Assembly (NCBI GenBank): GCA_019635585.1
Contig: JAHBZE010000001.1
Coordinates: 1,240,001 to 1,304,000 of the forward strand
DNA length: 64,000 nucleotides
Reading direction: 5' to 3'
From: Xanthobacteraceae bacterium
Lineage (GTDB): Bacteria > Pseudomonadota > Alphaproteobacteria > Rhizobiales > Xanthobacteraceae
The notes below the pieces were generated by a model that did not search any database, had not been told where the DNA came from, and was given only the letters and a program-made list of their open reading frames with translations. Below, one piece after another: positions 25,350 through 34,635 of the stretch; the stretch's first letter is position 1, and every line of letters begins with the position of its first letter. A program made the translations under genes and the position numbers.

Positions 25350-26197
25350 TGGTCGAGCACCGCGGATGGAGCCGCTATATTCCCTATCTCGTGCTTTCGC
25401 TCGGCGTCGCGATCGTCGCCTTCCCGGTTTATCTGTGCTTCGTCGGCTCGACGCATCCGCAGGACGTGATCGCGAACGGCAACATGCCGATCACGCCGGG
25501 GCCGCTGTTCTTCGAGACCTATTACAAGACGCTGTTCGTCGGCTCCTCGGGCAGCACGCGCGAGCCGGTTTCGACGATGCTGCTGAACAGCTTCATCATG
25601 GCGAGCATGATCGCGATCGGGAAAATCGCAATCTCGATCATCTCGGCCTATTCGGTGGTTTACTTCAAGTTTCCGTTCCGGATGGCGGCGTTCTGGCTGA
25701 TCTTCGTGACTCTGATGCTGCCGGTCGAAGTCCGTATCTACCCGACCTACAAGATTGCCTCCGATCTGCATCTTCTGGACAGTTACGCCGGTCTCACGAT
25801 CCCACTGATCGCATCGGCCACCGCGACCCTGTTCTTCCGCCAGTTCTTCCTGACGATTCCCGACGAACTCGTGGAAGCCTCGAAGCTCGACGGCGCGGGA
25901 CCGCTGCGCTTCTTCTGGGATACGGTGCTGCCGCTTTCGCGCACCAATATCGCGGCCCTTTTCGTCATTCTCTTTATCTATGGCTGGAACCAGTATCTCT
26001 GGCCGATCCTGATCACGACCCGCGACGACATGCAGACCATCGTGATCGGCATCAAGAAGATGATCGTTACCGCCGATGCGCTGACCGAATGGAACGTGGT
26101 GCTGGCGACCGCGATGCTCGCCATGCTGCCGCCGGTGATGGTGGTGATCCTGATGCAGCGCTGGTTCGTAAAAGGTCTTGTGGAAACGGAAAAGTAA
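25349..26197 (+). CDS. ugpE: Glycerol-3-phosphate ABC transporter permease
   Basis: The 282-residue second permease has the MalG-type layout and an EAAxxDGA-type loop ([20 protein letters not shown]). Its stop overlaps the ugpC start as TAATG at 26195-26199. The product completes the channel with UgpA. Confidence 0.95.
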   Translation: MVEHRGWSRYIPYLVLSLGVAIVAFPVYLCFVGSTHPQDVIANGNMPITPGPLFFETYYKTLFVGSSGSTREPVSTMLLNSFIMASMIAIGKIAISIISAYSVVYFKFPFRMAAFWLIFVTLMLPVEVRIYPTYKIASDLHLLDSYAGLTIPLIASATATLFFRQFFLTIPDELVEASKLDGAGPLRFFWDTVLPLSRTNIAALFVILFIYGWNQYLWPILITTRDDMQTIVIGIKKMIVTADALTEWNVVLATAMLAMLPPVMVVILMQRWFVKGLVETEK

Positions 26198-27261
26198 TGG
26201 CGAGCGTAGAACTGACCAACATCAAGAAGGTTTATCCAGGCAACGTCGAAGCAGTGCGCGACGTTTCGCTCACCGTGCCGAATGGATCCTTCACCGTGCT
26301 GCTCGGGCCTTCGGGCTGCGGAAAGTCGACGCTGCTCCGCATGATCGCGGGGCTGGAAACGATCACGTCCGGGACCTGCAAGATCGGCGAGCGCGTCGTG
26401 AACGAGATCGAGCCGGCCGAGCGCGACATCGCCATGGTGTTCCAAAACTACGCGCTCTATCCGCACATGAGCGTTTACGACAACATGGCCTATGGCCTGA
26501 AGAACCGCGGCACGCCCAAGTCCGAGATCGAAAAGCGCGTGCGCGAGGCGGCGGCACTGCTTGCGATCGAGGATTATCTGACGCGCAAGCCGCGCGCACT
26601 CTCCGGCGGCCAGCGCCAGCGCGTCGCCATGGGCCGCGCCATCGTGCGCGAACCGCAGGTGTTTTTGTTCGACGAGCCGCTCTCTAACCTCGACGCGAAA
26701 CTGCGCGTAACCATGCGGCTGGAAATCAAGCGGCTGCACAATCGCCTCAACGCCACTTCGATCTTCGTGACCCATGATCAGGTGGAAGCAATGACGCTCG
26801 CCGATCAGGTCGTGGTGATGAACGCCGGCAAGATCGAGCAAATCGGCGCACCGGGCGAAGTCTATAAGCACCCCGCTAGCCGCTTCGTCGCCTCCTTCAT
26901 CGGCGCGCCGGCGATGAACCTGATGCCGGGGAGAATCGCGGAAGCAGGCAGCGTCGAAACGCCGGGCGGTAAGCTCCCGTTCGACGCGAAGCGCTTTTCC
27001 GCGTCAGGCGAGGTCGAAGTTGGCATCCGCCCCGAGGATATCCGGACCGCGGACGGCGCGAACGGCGTCCCGTTCAAGGCTGAACTCGTCGAGGAACTAG
27101 GCGCGACCAGATTGCTGCATGGAAACTTCGGCACGACGCCGATCATTGTCGCGATCCCCGCCTCCGGCACCCAATACGAGAGCAAGGAAGTACGGCTTAC
27201 CGTCGATCCGGCCGCCGTTCATCTGTTCGACCGGACGACGGGCCGTTCGCTCGCGCGCTAG
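26197..27261 (+). CDS. ugpC: Glycerol-3-phosphate ABC transporter ATPase
   Basis: The ATG 26197 gives 354 residues with Walker [10 protein letters not shown] (37-45), the signature [17 protein letters not shown], Walker B VFLFDEP and a C-terminal TOBE/regulatory region (VGIRPEDI). A long overlapping frame joins this sequence to an earlier one from 25366; the 1-nt overlap with ugpE and the family start [15 protein letters not shown] settle the true start. Its end overlaps 4 bp with the convergent M19 gene. Confidence 0.95.
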   Translation: MASVELTNIKKVYPGNVEAVRDVSLTVPNGSFTVLLGPSGCGKSTLLRMIAGLETITSGTCKIGERVVNEIEPAERDIAMVFQNYALYPHMSVYDNMAYGLKNRGTPKSEIEKRVREAAALLAIEDYLTRKPRALSGGQRQRVAMGRAIVREPQVFLFDEPLSNLDAKLRVTMRLEIKRLHNRLNATSIFVTHDQVEAMTLADQVVVMNAGKIEQIGAPGEVYKHPASRFVASFIGAPAMNLMPGRIAEAGSVETPGGKLPFDAKRFSASGEVEVGIRPEDIRTADGANGVPFKAELVEELGATRLLHGNFGTTPIIVAIPASGTQYESKEVRLTVDPAAVHLFDRTTGRSLAR

Positions 27262-28292
27262 GCGCGCGCGGCGAGCGCCGTCTTCAGCACGCGGGCAAAA
27301 TTTCCGATCGCAAGTTTTTGGATTTTCGCTTCAGGTACGCCTTGCCGCTGCCAGTGCGCGATGACGCCTTTCAGGTTGCCGTAATTCGAGAGCGACGCGT
27401 AAGGGCCGAGCCCATTGATGTCGGTGCCGAAGGCGACATGATCCTCGCCAAGCCACTCGGCAAGCTCGAGTACGCGGTCAGCGTAGTTTTCGACGCTCTT
27501 GCCGACATCGGGCGCCAGCGCCCATAAGCCGACGACGCCCCCCTTCTTCGCAATTTCATTTGCGAGATCGAGCGAAAGCTGCCGCCGCCGCCAGACGGCG
27601 GCGGAGGAAACGAGTTGCTTCGCGACCGAGCCATGCGACCAGACGAGGGGAACGCGGGAAACTTCGAGCGCCGCCCGCGTCGTCGCTTCCGAGGAATGTG
27701 CCAGATCGATCAGCATGCCGAGACGATTGCACTCGGCAACGACACGCTTGCCGGTTTCGCTCAGGCCCCGATGCTGCGGCGCCTCGGTCTGGATGTCGCC
27801 GATCGAATTGCCGGTGTAGTGCACGAGCTGCAACTGGCGGATGCCGGCGTCGTAAGCGAGCTTCACGCGGCCGGGATCGTTCTCGACGAAGTTCGCGCCC
27901 TCGACCGACAGCACGATATGCGGCGTGCCGCGCAGCGCGAGATCGACGTCGGCGGCGGTTCTGATTGTTTTCAGTCTCTGCTCCGCGAGGTGCGCGCGAA
28001 TCCGCCCAAGTTCGCGCTGAAACCAGCCGAACGCTTCGCCACCGCCGGGAACTGATTTCTGCTTGTAGGTTTTTACGTCGAACCAGAGGAGATCGCCGAC
28101 CAGCGACCAGGCGACCAGCGTCGCGTTGCCCGCCGCGAGCGATTGCGCGAAGGGCCGAAGATGATATTTGCTGTTCGCGAAAAACGAATGGACGTGCATG
28201 TCGCCGACGAAAACCGGCGCCTGCGCGAAGGCGTTTCCAGGCAAGGCTAGCGGCGTACTGAGGACGCCCGCCAAGAATTCCCGCCGGTTCAT
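27258..28292 (-). CDS. M19 (renal-dipeptidase-like) membrane dipeptidase
   Basis: The 344-residue protein begins with MNRREFLAG, like a Tat or Sec exported enzyme, and has the M19 zinc-site pattern: GDMHVHS near the N-terminus, [23 protein letters not shown] and [11 protein letters not shown]19 enzymes hydrolyse dipeptides in the periplasm. Six-residue VHYTGNS loops and a downstream NYGNLKGV helix fit. No operon partner is seen; the tRNA-Gly lies 19 bp upstream on the same strand. Confidence 0.9.
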   Translation of the reverse strand: MNRREFLAGVLSTPLALPGNAFAQAPVFVGDMHVHSFFANSKYHLRPFAQSLAAGNATLVAWSLVGDLLWFDVKTYKQKSVPGGGEAFGWFQRELGRIRAHLAEQRLKTIRTAADVDLALRGTPHIVLSVEGANFVENDPGRVKLAYDAGIRQLQLVHYTGNSIGDIQTEAPQHRGLSETGKRVVAECNRLGMLIDLAHSSEATTRAALEVSRVPLVWSHGSVAKQLVSSAAVWRRRQLSLDLANEIAKKGGVVGLWALAPDVGKSVENYADRVLELAEWLGEDHVAFGTDINGLGPYASLSNYGNLKGVIAHWQRQGVPEAKIQKLAIGNFARVLKTALAARA

Positions 28293-28311
28293 GCGGCTCT
28301 CCCGCGAAGAT

Positions 28312-28386
28312 TGGAGCGGGCGATGGGAATCGAACCCACGACATACAGCTTGGGAAGCTGTCGTTCTACCACTGAACTACGCCCGC
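28312..28386 (-). tRNA. tRNA-Gly (UCC)
   Basis: Seventy-five nucleotides including an encoded CCA fold into a standard cloverleaf: acceptor GCGGGCG with CGCCCGC, D-arm GTTCAGTGGTAGAAC, anticodon loop CTTCCCA (anticodon TCC) and a TTCGATT T-loop. Confidence 0.95.
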
Positions 28387-28466
28387 GATGGCGCAAAGCG
28401 TACAAGAGCGGGGCAACATAGAAAAGGCGGGTTCACCGTGAGATTTGCATTACCCCGCGGAGTGAC

Positions 28467-28490
28467 TTATATTCATTTTTATGAATATAA
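28467..28490. promoter_or_regulatory. Perfect palindrome over arsR-type gene start, probable operator
   Basis: TTATATTCAT (28467-28476), a 4-nt spacer and ATGAATATAA (28481-28490) form a 10-bp perfect inverted repeat that includes the start codon. AT-rich palindromes like this are the operators of ArsR/SmtB repressors, so autorepression is likely. Confidence 0.75.
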
Positions 28491-28795
28491 AAAGCCTTGA
28501 ACACAAGGCCGACGAGGCCGCCGAATTTGTCGGGCTGCTCAGTTCGCCCCATCGGCTGCGGATTCTCTGCCTTCTTGCCGAAGGCGAGATGTCGGTCGGC
28601 GAAATCGGCGAGGCGACGAAGCTGCGACAGGCGGCCGTCTCGCAGCAGCTTGCGCTCCTGCGCGAGCACAGGATCGTGGCGGCGCGCCGCGAAGGCACCA
28701 CGGTGTTCTATTCGATCTCGCACCCCGGCGCGGAAAAAGTCATCAAGACGCTCTACAGCGTCTTCTGCGAACCGGCGAAGAGCCGGAAAACATAG
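28481..28795 (+). CDS. ArsR-family regulator, BigR/SqrR-like (persulfide sensing)
   Basis: The 104-residue winged-helix protein has the ArsR recognition helix (AVSQQLALLREHRIVAARREG). Its only cysteines are Cys30 and Cys96, 66 residues apart. That is the spacing of the two thiols that form a polysulfide link in the persulfide sensors BigR and SqrR, rather than the metal site of true ArsR. The start codon lies within a perfect palindrome. The next gene is a methyltransferase-family membrane protein 9 bp away, not a sulfide oxidase, so the regulated pathway is unclear. Confidence 0.8.
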   Translation: MNIKSLEHKADEAAEFVGLLSSPHRLRILCLLAEGEMSVGEIGEATKLRQAAVSQQLALLREHRIVAARREGTTVFYSISHPGAEKVIKTLYSVFCEPAKSRKT

Positions 28796-28804
28796 ATCGC
28801 CGCG

Positions 28805-29281
28805 ATGGACGAAAAAGCGATCGCCGAGCGTCCGAACGCGGTTCCATGGCCCCCGCTTCTGCTGCTCGCCGGCATCGCGACGGGTGCCGCGCTCGGCGCA
28901 TTGTTGCCGATCCCTTTCCCCCTGATGGCGGCTCTTCAAATCGCTGGATATTTTCTTATCGCCATCGGAATCGCGTTCGACTTTTCCGCGATCTGGACGA
29001 TGTGGCGGGCACGCACGAACATTCTTCCCCATAAGGCGGCGGGAACGCTCGTAACGAACGGCCCGTTCCGGTTTTCGCGCAATCCCATCTATGTCGGCAA
29101 TACCATCACGCTGTTTGCGATGGCGCTCGCGTTTTCGAACTTGTGGTATGCGGCCGCCGCCTTCGCGATGGCATTCCTGGTCGACCGTCTGGCGATCCGT
29201 CGGGAGGAAATCCACCTGGCCTTGCGTTTCGGCGAAACGTGGAATGCCTATGCCTCCCGCACGCCGCGCTGGCTGTTCTGA
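28805..29281 (+). CDS. Isoprenylcysteine/phospholipid methyltransferase-family membrane protein
   Basis: The 158-residue protein has four membrane segments and the family signature GPFRFSRNPIYVGN, followed by a membrane helix and a RREEIHLALRFGETWNAY tail typical of ICMT/PEMT-like methyltransferases. The substrate cannot be read from sequence. It is 9 bp downstream of the ArsR-type gene and probably under its palindromic operator. Confidence 0.85.
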   Translation: MDEKAIAERPNAVPWPPLLLLAGIATGAALGALLPIPFPLMAALQIAGYFLIAIGIAFDFSAIWTMWRARTNILPHKAAGTLVTNGPFRFSRNPIYVGNTITLFAMALAFSNLWYAAAAFAMAFLVDRLAIRREEIHLALRFGETWNAYASRTPRWLF

Positions 29282-29354
29282 ACTTGCGAACGCCCCTTGC
29301 CTCGTGACCGCGCCCTGATTTAATGCGCTCGTAATAGCTGGCGGGAAAATCGAA

Positions 29355-30227
29355 GTGGCGAGACGCGCGAATCAGAGACGCGAGATCCATGCGACCTGGG
29401 GCGGCGCACCGCTCGAAAGGATGCGGCATTTTCTGGAGCATCGCACGACCGAGCATGTGCTCGCCGGGCTGATCATGCTGAACGCGCTGGTGCTCGGACT
29501 CGAGACCAGCCACAAAATCATGACGCAGTACGGTTGGTTCCTGGAGCCGCTCGATCACATCCTGCTTGGTATTTTCGTGGTCGAAGTGCTGGTGCGCCTG
29601 CTTGTCACCGGCCGCGGTTTCTTCCGCGACGCTTGGAACGTGTTCGATTTCATCGTGATCACGCTTTCACTGATGCCGCAGACCGGCCCGCTCTCGGTGC
29701 TGCGTGCACTCCGCATCCTGCGTGTGTTGCGGCTCGTCTCGGCGGTGCCGACGTTGCGGCGCGTGGTCGGCGGTTTGATCGGCTCGATGCCGGGCATCGG
29801 TGCGATCGCGTTCCTGCTCACGCTCGTCTATTATTGCTTCGCGGTGATGGCGACGAACCTGTTCGGCGACGACTTCACCGAATTCCGGAGCATCGGCTGG
29901 TCGGCGTACACGCTATTCACGGTCATGACCCTGGAGGGATGGAACGATCTCGCGAACCGCGTAATGGAGAAGCATCCTTACGCTTGGCTTTTCTTCATCC
30001 CCTATATTCTGACAACGACGTTCACGGTGCTGAACCTGTTCATCGCGATCATCGTGACGGCGATGCAGAACGAAGCTGACAAGATCCGGGAGGCGGAAGA
30101 GCGCGAGCATCGTGAAGAGCAACAGGCGTTGCAATCGCTCAAATCGAAAGAGTCGATCATTCTGGAGGAATTGAAGGCGCTGCGCGCGGAAGTTCGCGCA
30201 ATCTCGAAAAAGAAAAAGAAAGCGTAA
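29355..30227 (+). CDS. Voltage-gated cation channel (BacNav-like), possible Ca-selective filter
   Basis: The 290-residue protein (GTG start; an ATG at 29421 is also in frame) is a one-domain six-helix channel. S4 carries arginines at about 117-136 (RALRILRVLRLVSAVPTLRR), the filter is TLEGWND (192-198), and the C-terminal 240-285 is a coiled coil of the kind that tetramerises BacNav channels. Most sodium-selective BacNav have TLESW. A glycine at position 4 with a later aspartate resembles the published Ca-selective CavMr filter (TLEGWVD), so calcium permeation is possible. Confidence 0.88.
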   Translation: MARRANQRREIHATWGGAPLERMRHFLEHRTTEHVLAGLIMLNALVLGLETSHKIMTQYGWFLEPLDHILLGIFVVEVLVRLLVTGRGFFRDAWNVFDFIVITLSLMPQTGPLSVLRALRILRVLRLVSAVPTLRRVVGGLIGSMPGIGAIAFLLTLVYYCFAVMATNLFGDDFTEFRSIGWSAYTLFTVMTLEGWNDLANRVMEKHPYAWLFFIPYILTTTFTVLNLFIAIIVTAMQNEADKIREAEEREHREEQQALQSLKSKESIILEELKALRAEVRAISKKKKKA

Positions 30228-30234
30228 GTGCTGC

Positions 30235-31377
30235 TTAGATCGGCTTGAAGTGCTTGGAGAGCTTCAAGCCTTGGGCCTGATAGTTCGAGCCGACTTCGCC
30301 ATAGAGTTTTTCCGGCCGCTCGGTCAGCCGCTCGTAAACGAGTCGCCCAACGATCTGCCCGTCTTCGAGAATGAACGGTACTTCGCGCGAGCGGACTTCC
30401 AGCACCGCACGCGCGCCATGTCCGCCGGCCTGCGCGTGGCCGAAACCCGGATCGAAGAAGCCCGCATAATGTACGCGAAATTCGCCGACCAGCGGATCGA
30501 ACGGCACCATTTCAGCGGCGTATTCCGGCGGAACGTGTACGGCTTCCTTGGACGCGAGAATGTAAAACGCGTCCGGGTCGAGTACGAGGCGCTTCGAGGG
30601 ATGTGCGGGAAGCGGTTCCCAGAAATCCATCACATCGTAGCCCGCGCGCTTGTCGACATCGATCAGGCCGGTGTGGCGCTTGGCGCGGAAGCCGGCGAAA
30701 CCCTTGCCAAAGTCGGAGAGGTCGACCGAAACCGCGACCCCGCCACCACGCAAATCCGGCTCGGCGGCGCTCACCAGCGTTTCGCGTGCTTGCAGGGCGG
30801 CGAGTTCTTTTGCGTCGAGCTTCGCCTCGCCGCGCCGGAAACGGATCTGCGAAAGCCGCGAGCCGCGCCGCACGAGGATCGGAAACGTGCGCGGAGAAAT
30901 TTCGAGGTAGAGCGTGCCGCCATAGCCCGCCGGGATCGTGTCGAAGGCGGCTACGCGGTCGCCGATTACGCGCGTGAATACGTCGAGACGGCCGGTCGAA
31001 CTTTTCGGATTGGTCGCGGCGGCGATGTCTTTGGGCAGCGCGAGCCGCTCTTCGACCTCGACGATATAGACGCAACCGGTTTCAAGTACCGTGCCGTCGG
31101 CGTTCAACGAAATCGAATGCAGCGCGAGATCGTCGAGGCGCTCGGAAATCGGCGTCTTGCTCGACGGCAGGAAGCTCGCGCGGATGCGCCACGCGCGCGC
31201 GCCGAGCCGAAGATCGAGCGAAGCCGGCTGAATCTGGTCGGCGTCGAAATCGCGCTCGGCGACGATCGCCTTTTTGTCCGCAAGCTCGCGGATCGCGCGC
31301 GCAGGCAGGATGCCTTGTGAAGCTCCTTGGGCGGTCTGCGGAAGGCGATGCGCGGCGGCGGATTCCATCCCCTTCAC
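30235..31377 (-). CDS. dcd: dCTP deaminase, long two-domain form
   Basis: A 380-residue protein from GTG 31377 (ATG 31368 is an alternative). Both halves have the dUTPase-like fold: QIQPASLDLRLG near the start, NPKSSTGRLDVFTRVIG with the catalytic region, and a second half with FDPGFGHAQAGGHGARAVLEVRS. It matches the two-domain dCTP deaminase common in alphaproteobacteria, which makes dUTP and ammonia from dCTP for thymidylate synthesis. It is convergent with the channel gene. Confidence 0.92.
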   Translation of the reverse strand: MKGMESAAAHRLPQTAQGASQGILPARAIRELADKKAIVAERDFDADQIQPASLDLRLGARAWRIRASFLPSSKTPISERLDDLALHSISLNADGTVLETGCVYIVEVEERLALPKDIAAATNPKSSTGRLDVFTRVIGDRVAAFDTIPAGYGGTLYLEISPRTFPILVRRGSRLSQIRFRRGEAKLDAKELAALQARETLVSAAEPDLRGGGVAVSVDLSDFGKGFAGFRAKRHTGLIDVDKRAGYDVMDFWEPLPAHPSKRLVLDPDAFYILASKEAVHVPPEYAAEMVPFDPLVGEFRVHYAGFFDPGFGHAQAGGHGARAVLEVRSREVPFILEDGQIVGRLVYERLTERPEKLYGEVGSNYQAQGLKLSKHFKPI

Positions 31378-31430
31378 CTAGAATAGGCAGAACTTGACGC
31401 CAAGCGCGCGGCGAGCATAATCCCCGCACT

Positions 31431-31484
31431 TCGTGGTCATTTGAGCCGGCCGGCTTGCAGCCACGTAAAATAAATCGCTAAAAG
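31431..31484 (+). promoter_or_regulatory. SAM-II riboswitch
   Basis: The segment TCGTGGTCATTTGAGCC, CGGCTTGCAGCCACG and the closing ATCGCTAAA match the SAM-II aptamer consensus of alphaproteobacteria: a CGTGG/CCACG helix and the pseudoknot strand near its 3' end. It lies about 70 nt upstream of metZ, the usual place. The 3' end overlaps the 5' arm of a terminator hairpin, so SAM binding probably ends transcription. Confidence 0.92.
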
Positions 31485-31537
31485 GCCGGGGACGCGTGTA
31501 CCCGGCTCATGGGCTAACCCCCGGCCGGGTTTTTGTT
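31484..31537 (+). terminator. Terminator hairpin overlapping the SAM-II riboswitch
   Basis: GGCCGGGG (31484-31491) pairs with CCCCGGCC (31519-31526), followed by GGGTTTTTGTTT. The hairpin shares bases with the 3' edge of the aptamer, giving a plausible switch between aptamer and terminator. Confidence 0.75.
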
Positions 31538-31552
31538 TGGAAGGACCGCGTC

Positions 31553-32761
31553 ATGACCGTGAAGATTCCCCGCCCCGCTCCCGATGCCGCCTCGCTGAGG
31601 CCGGAAACCCGCCTGATCCATTCGGGCATTCTGCGCTCGCAATTCGGCGAAAACGCCGAGGCGCTCTATCTGACGCAGAGCTTCGTCTATGACACCGCCG
31701 AGCAGAGTGCGGCGCGCTTCCGGGGCGAAGACGACGGCTTCATCTATTCGCGTTTCTCAAATCCGACGGTCGCAATGTTCGAGGAGCGCATCCGCGCGGT
31801 CGAGGGCGCGGAGGCATGCCGTGCCACCGCGACGGGCATGGCGGCAGTCACCTCCGCGCTGCTTTGTTTCCTGAAAGCAGGCGATCACGTCGTTGCCGGA
31901 CGCGCGCTGTTCGGGTCCTGCCGTTACGTGATCGAGGAACTGCTGCCGCGCTTCGGGATCACCTCGACGCTGGTGGAAGGCACCGACCTGAAAGCATGGG
32001 AGAATGCGATCCGTCCCGAGACGCGCGCTTTCTTTCTTGAAAGTCCAACCAATCCGACGCTCGAAATTCTCGACATCGCGGAAATCGCGAAACTCGCGAA
32101 GAAGGCGAAAGCGACGTTCATCGTCGATAACGTGTTTGCTACCCCGCTCCTGCAGAGCCCGCTCGCACTCGGTGCCGATGTGGTGTGCTATTCCGCGACC
32201 AAGCACATCGACGGCCAGGGACGATGTCTCGGCGGTGCCATTCTCGCCTCGCAACAATTCATCAACGAACATCTGCATACGTTCCTGCGGCAGACCGGAC
32301 CTTCCATGTCACCGTTCAACGCATGGGTGCTTCTGAAGGGCATCGAGACGATGCAGATCAGAATCGAGAAGGCGCAGGACAACGCGTTGAAGATCGCGGA
32401 TTTTCTCGCCGGCAAGCCGAAGCTGAAAAAGGTGCTCTATCCGTTCCGGAAAGATCATCCGCAATACGAGCTTGCGAAGAAACAGATGAAGGGCGGCTCG
32501 ACGTTGCTCTCGTTCGAAGTCGAAGGCGGTCAGGCCGGGGCGTTCCGCTTCGCGAATGCGTTGCGGCTGATCCGTATTTCCAACAACCTTGGCGATGCGA
32601 AGAGTCTTATCACCCACCCGGGCACCACGACGCACCAGCGCTTCACGCCGGAAGCGCGCGCGGAAATGGGCATCGGCGATGGCCTGTTGCGGCTTTCGGT
32701 CGGCCTCGAGCACCCCGACGACCTGATCGAGGATTTGTCGCGCGGGCTTGCGGCGGTCTGA
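31553..32761 (+). CDS. metZ: O-succinylhomoserine sulfhydrylase
   Basis: The ATG 31553 behind GGAAGGA gives 402 residues of a Cys/Met metabolism PLP enzyme: substrate region YSRFSNPTV, FLESPTNPTLEI, and the PLP lysine K217 in CYSATKHIDGQGR. MetZ makes homocysteine from O-succinylhomoserine and sulfide. The SAM-II riboswitch upstream supports a role in methionine synthesis. The upstream frame to 31496 is open but lies in the riboswitch terminator. Confidence 0.95.
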   Translation: MTVKIPRPAPDAASLRPETRLIHSGILRSQFGENAEALYLTQSFVYDTAEQSAARFRGEDDGFIYSRFSNPTVAMFEERIRAVEGAEACRATATGMAAVTSALLCFLKAGDHVVAGRALFGSCRYVIEELLPRFGITSTLVEGTDLKAWENAIRPETRAFFLESPTNPTLEILDIAEIAKLAKKAKATFIVDNVFATPLLQSPLALGADVVCYSATKHIDGQGRCLGGAILASQQFINEHLHTFLRQTGPSMSPFNAWVLLKGIETMQIRIEKAQDNALKIADFLAGKPKLKKVLYPFRKDHPQYELAKKQMKGGSTLLSFEVEGGQAGAFRFANALRLIRISNNLGDAKSLITHPGTTTHQRFTPEARAEMGIGDGLLRLSVGLEHPDDLIEDLSRGLAAV

Positions 32762-32774
32762 TATAATCGGCGGC

Positions 32775-33167
32775 ATGTATCGCGCGACCACCCGCAAGGT
32801 TCAGATCACGGTAACACCGGAATATTCGTCCGGCCGCTCGGAGCCGGACGAATACGAATATTTCTGGGCTTATACGATCGAGATTCTCAATCTCGGCGAA
32901 GAAGCCGTGCAACTCATCTCGCGGCACTGGATCATCACCGACGCGAACGGCCGCACCGAGGAAGTCAAAGGCGCGGGCGTAGTCGGCAAGCAGCCGTTGT
33001 TGCGGCAGGGCGAGCGCTTTGAATATACGAGCGGCGTGCCGCTCAAGACGCCGTCAGGCCTGATGCGCGGGACGTATCAGATGGTGACGGAAGACGGCGA
33101 GGATTTCGACGCCGAGGTGCCGGCGTTTTCGCTAGACGCACCATCGATGAAGCGCGTGGTGCATTAG
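32775..33167 (+). CDS. apaG: ApaG protein
   Basis: The 130-residue product (ATG 32775, MYRATTRKV) is a single FN3-like ApaG domain with IEILNLGEEAVQLISRHWIITDANG and GVVGKQPLLRQGERFEYTSG. The function is unsettled; ApaG proteins bind pyrophosphate-like ligands. It is 13 bp downstream of metZ and probably on the same message. Confidence 0.95.
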   Translation: MYRATTRKVQITVTPEYSSGRSEPDEYEYFWAYTIEILNLGEEAVQLISRHWIITDANGRTEEVKGAGVVGKQPLLRQGERFEYTSGVPLKTPSGLMRGTYQMVTEDGEDFDAEVPAFSLDAPSMKRVVH

Positions 33168-33201
33168 CCCCACCCTTCACCCACGATCCGGAATGACATT
33201 T

Positions 33202-33612
33202 TCAGTCATTCTCGCCGACTTCGGTGAACACGAAGCCTGCCGGAGTCTTCGTAAAGACGAAGATGTTATTTCCGCAGAAAATGAAAAAATTGTCCTCATT
33301 CAGCCCGTCGCGGTTATAGACGCCCTTGCCGCGCTGGATACAGGCGCGAATTTTCGCGGTGAAGATACCGGGATAAGTCTTCGCGCGAAATTGCGCAGCG
33401 TCAACGCTAGGGTCAGCGCCAAAGGGAAATTTCGTCATTCCCGCGACTGCCGCCGAATCGTTCGCCTTGAGCGCCGCCCGGAACTTCCCGATGAAAGCCT
33501 CGAACTCTTTTTGCAGAGCAGGAGATGCAACTTCCGTCTTGGGCGTTTGCGCGAAGACCGAAACAGAATTCACAAGAGCGATCGTAAGCGCGATTTTCAA
33601 CAAGGCTTTCAT
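33202..33612 (-). CDS. Exported hypothetical protein
   Basis: The ATG 33612 behind GGAGAC gives 136 residues with a signal peptide (ALLKIALTIALVNSVSVFAQ) and a small periplasmic domain with ALKANDSAAVAGMTKFPFG and two cysteines. It resembles small NTF2-like periplasmic proteins; I cannot name a family. It follows hslO on the same strand by 42 bp. Confidence 0.7.
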   Translation of the reverse strand: MKALLKIALTIALVNSVSVFAQTPKTEVASPALQKEFEAFIGKFRAALKANDSAAVAGMTKFPFGADPSVDAAQFRAKTYPGIFTAKIRACIQRGKGVYNRDGLNEDNFFIFCGNNIFVFTKTPAGFVFTEVGEND

Positions 33613-33654
33613 GGCTTGTCTCCGCTTCCCATGCACTTGAACAGGACGACGCGA

Positions 33655-34635
33655 CTACTTCACTTCCGTCTCAATCTCATCGGGCTCGAACGGATAAACG
33701 CGCCCGCAGAATTCGCAGGTCACGGTAATCTTGCCGTCCTTGACCATGCTGGCGCGGTCTTCCGGCGTAAAGCTTTTCAACATGTCGAAGACGCGGTCGC
33801 GCGTGCAGGAGCAATGTGCCTCCACGGGGAGCGCGTCGAATACGCGCACGCCGCGTTCGTTGAAGAGCCGCCACAACAGCCGCTCGCTCGAAAGCGAAGA
33901 ATCGAGGAGTTCGTGGTCCTCGACCGTTTCGACGAGCGACTTCGCCTCGATCCAGGCGTCGTCTTCCTTCACTTCGTGCTTCGGCGTGCCTTCCGGCGCG
34001 TCGCCCGGATCGATGTCGCTCTGCTGTGCACGCGCAGACTCCTTCGGCAAAAATTGCACGAGGATGCCGCCCGCGCGCCAGCGCATCTTTTCGCCGGCGA
34101 GCATTTCCTCGCCGACCGCGATGCGCGCGCGGGTCGGTATCTGCTCGGAGTTCTGAAAATACGTGTGGGCGGCTTCCTCGAGCGAGGCGCCGGAAAGCGC
34201 GACGATGCCCTGATAGCGCTGGTTCGCGGCACCCGTTTCGACCGTCATCGCAAGATGGCCGTTGCCGAGCAATTCGCCGGTCGTCGCCTTTCCGGCCGCC
34301 GTGAGCCGCTTTCTATTGAAGCGCGCATAAGCGCGGACTTTTTCGGGCGCCACGACATCGACCACCATGAAGTCGATCGGGCCATCAGTCTGCGTCTGCA
34401 AAATCAGGCGTCCGGCGTCTTTCAGCGTCGAGCCGAGCAGTACCGCGAGCGTGATCGCCTCGGAGAGCGCGCGGGCAACGGGTGCGGGGTAGTTGTGATT
34501 TTCGATGGCCTTGTCGAGCGCAGTGCCTAGCCGCACTACGCGGCCGCGCACGTCGAGCGGATCGACCTGGAACGGCAGTACCTTGTCGTCGTCGGCGTGC
34601 TGGGTCGGCAGGCGCGCGGCTTCCTGCGCGCTCAT
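33655..34635 (-). CDS. hslO: Hsp33 redox-regulated chaperone
   Basis: The ATG 34635 overlaps the argF stop (ATGA), giving 326 residues. The zinc-binding redox switch is present near the C-terminus as HCSCTRD and CEFCGR (CxC ... CxxC). Hsp33 unfolds and becomes a holdase when those cysteines oxidise. The upstream ATG 34656 would overlap argF and is unlikely. It is the third gene of argD-argF-hslO, a linkage often seen in alphaproteobacteria. Confidence 0.95.
   Translation of the reverse strand: MSAQEAARLPTQHADDDKVLPFQVDPLDVRGRVVRLGTALDKAIENHNYPAPVARALSEAITLAVLLGSTLKDAGRLILQTQTDGPIDFMVVDVVAPEKVRAYARFNRKRLTAAGKATTGELLGNGHLAMTVETGAANQRYQGIVALSGASLEEAAHTYFQNSEQIPTRARIAVGEEMLAGEKMRWRAGGILVQFLPKESARAQQSDIDPGDAPEGTPKHEVKEDDAWIEAKSLVETVEDHELLDSSLSSERLLWRLFNERGVRVFDALPVEAHCSCTRDRVFDMLKSFTPEDRASMVKDGKITVTCEFCGRVYPFEPDEIETEVK

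Noticed and set aside
25366-27261. A 631-codon frame running through ugpE and joined to ugpC
   Set aside because: The first part lies in a different frame over ugpE and reads arginine-rich out-of-frame text. ugpC begins at 26197 with the family start and a 1-nt overlap with ugpE.
33193-34530. A 445-codon plus-strand frame opposite hslO
   Set aside because: It is an antisense shadow of hslO and neighbours in GC-rich DNA, with no family-like motif.
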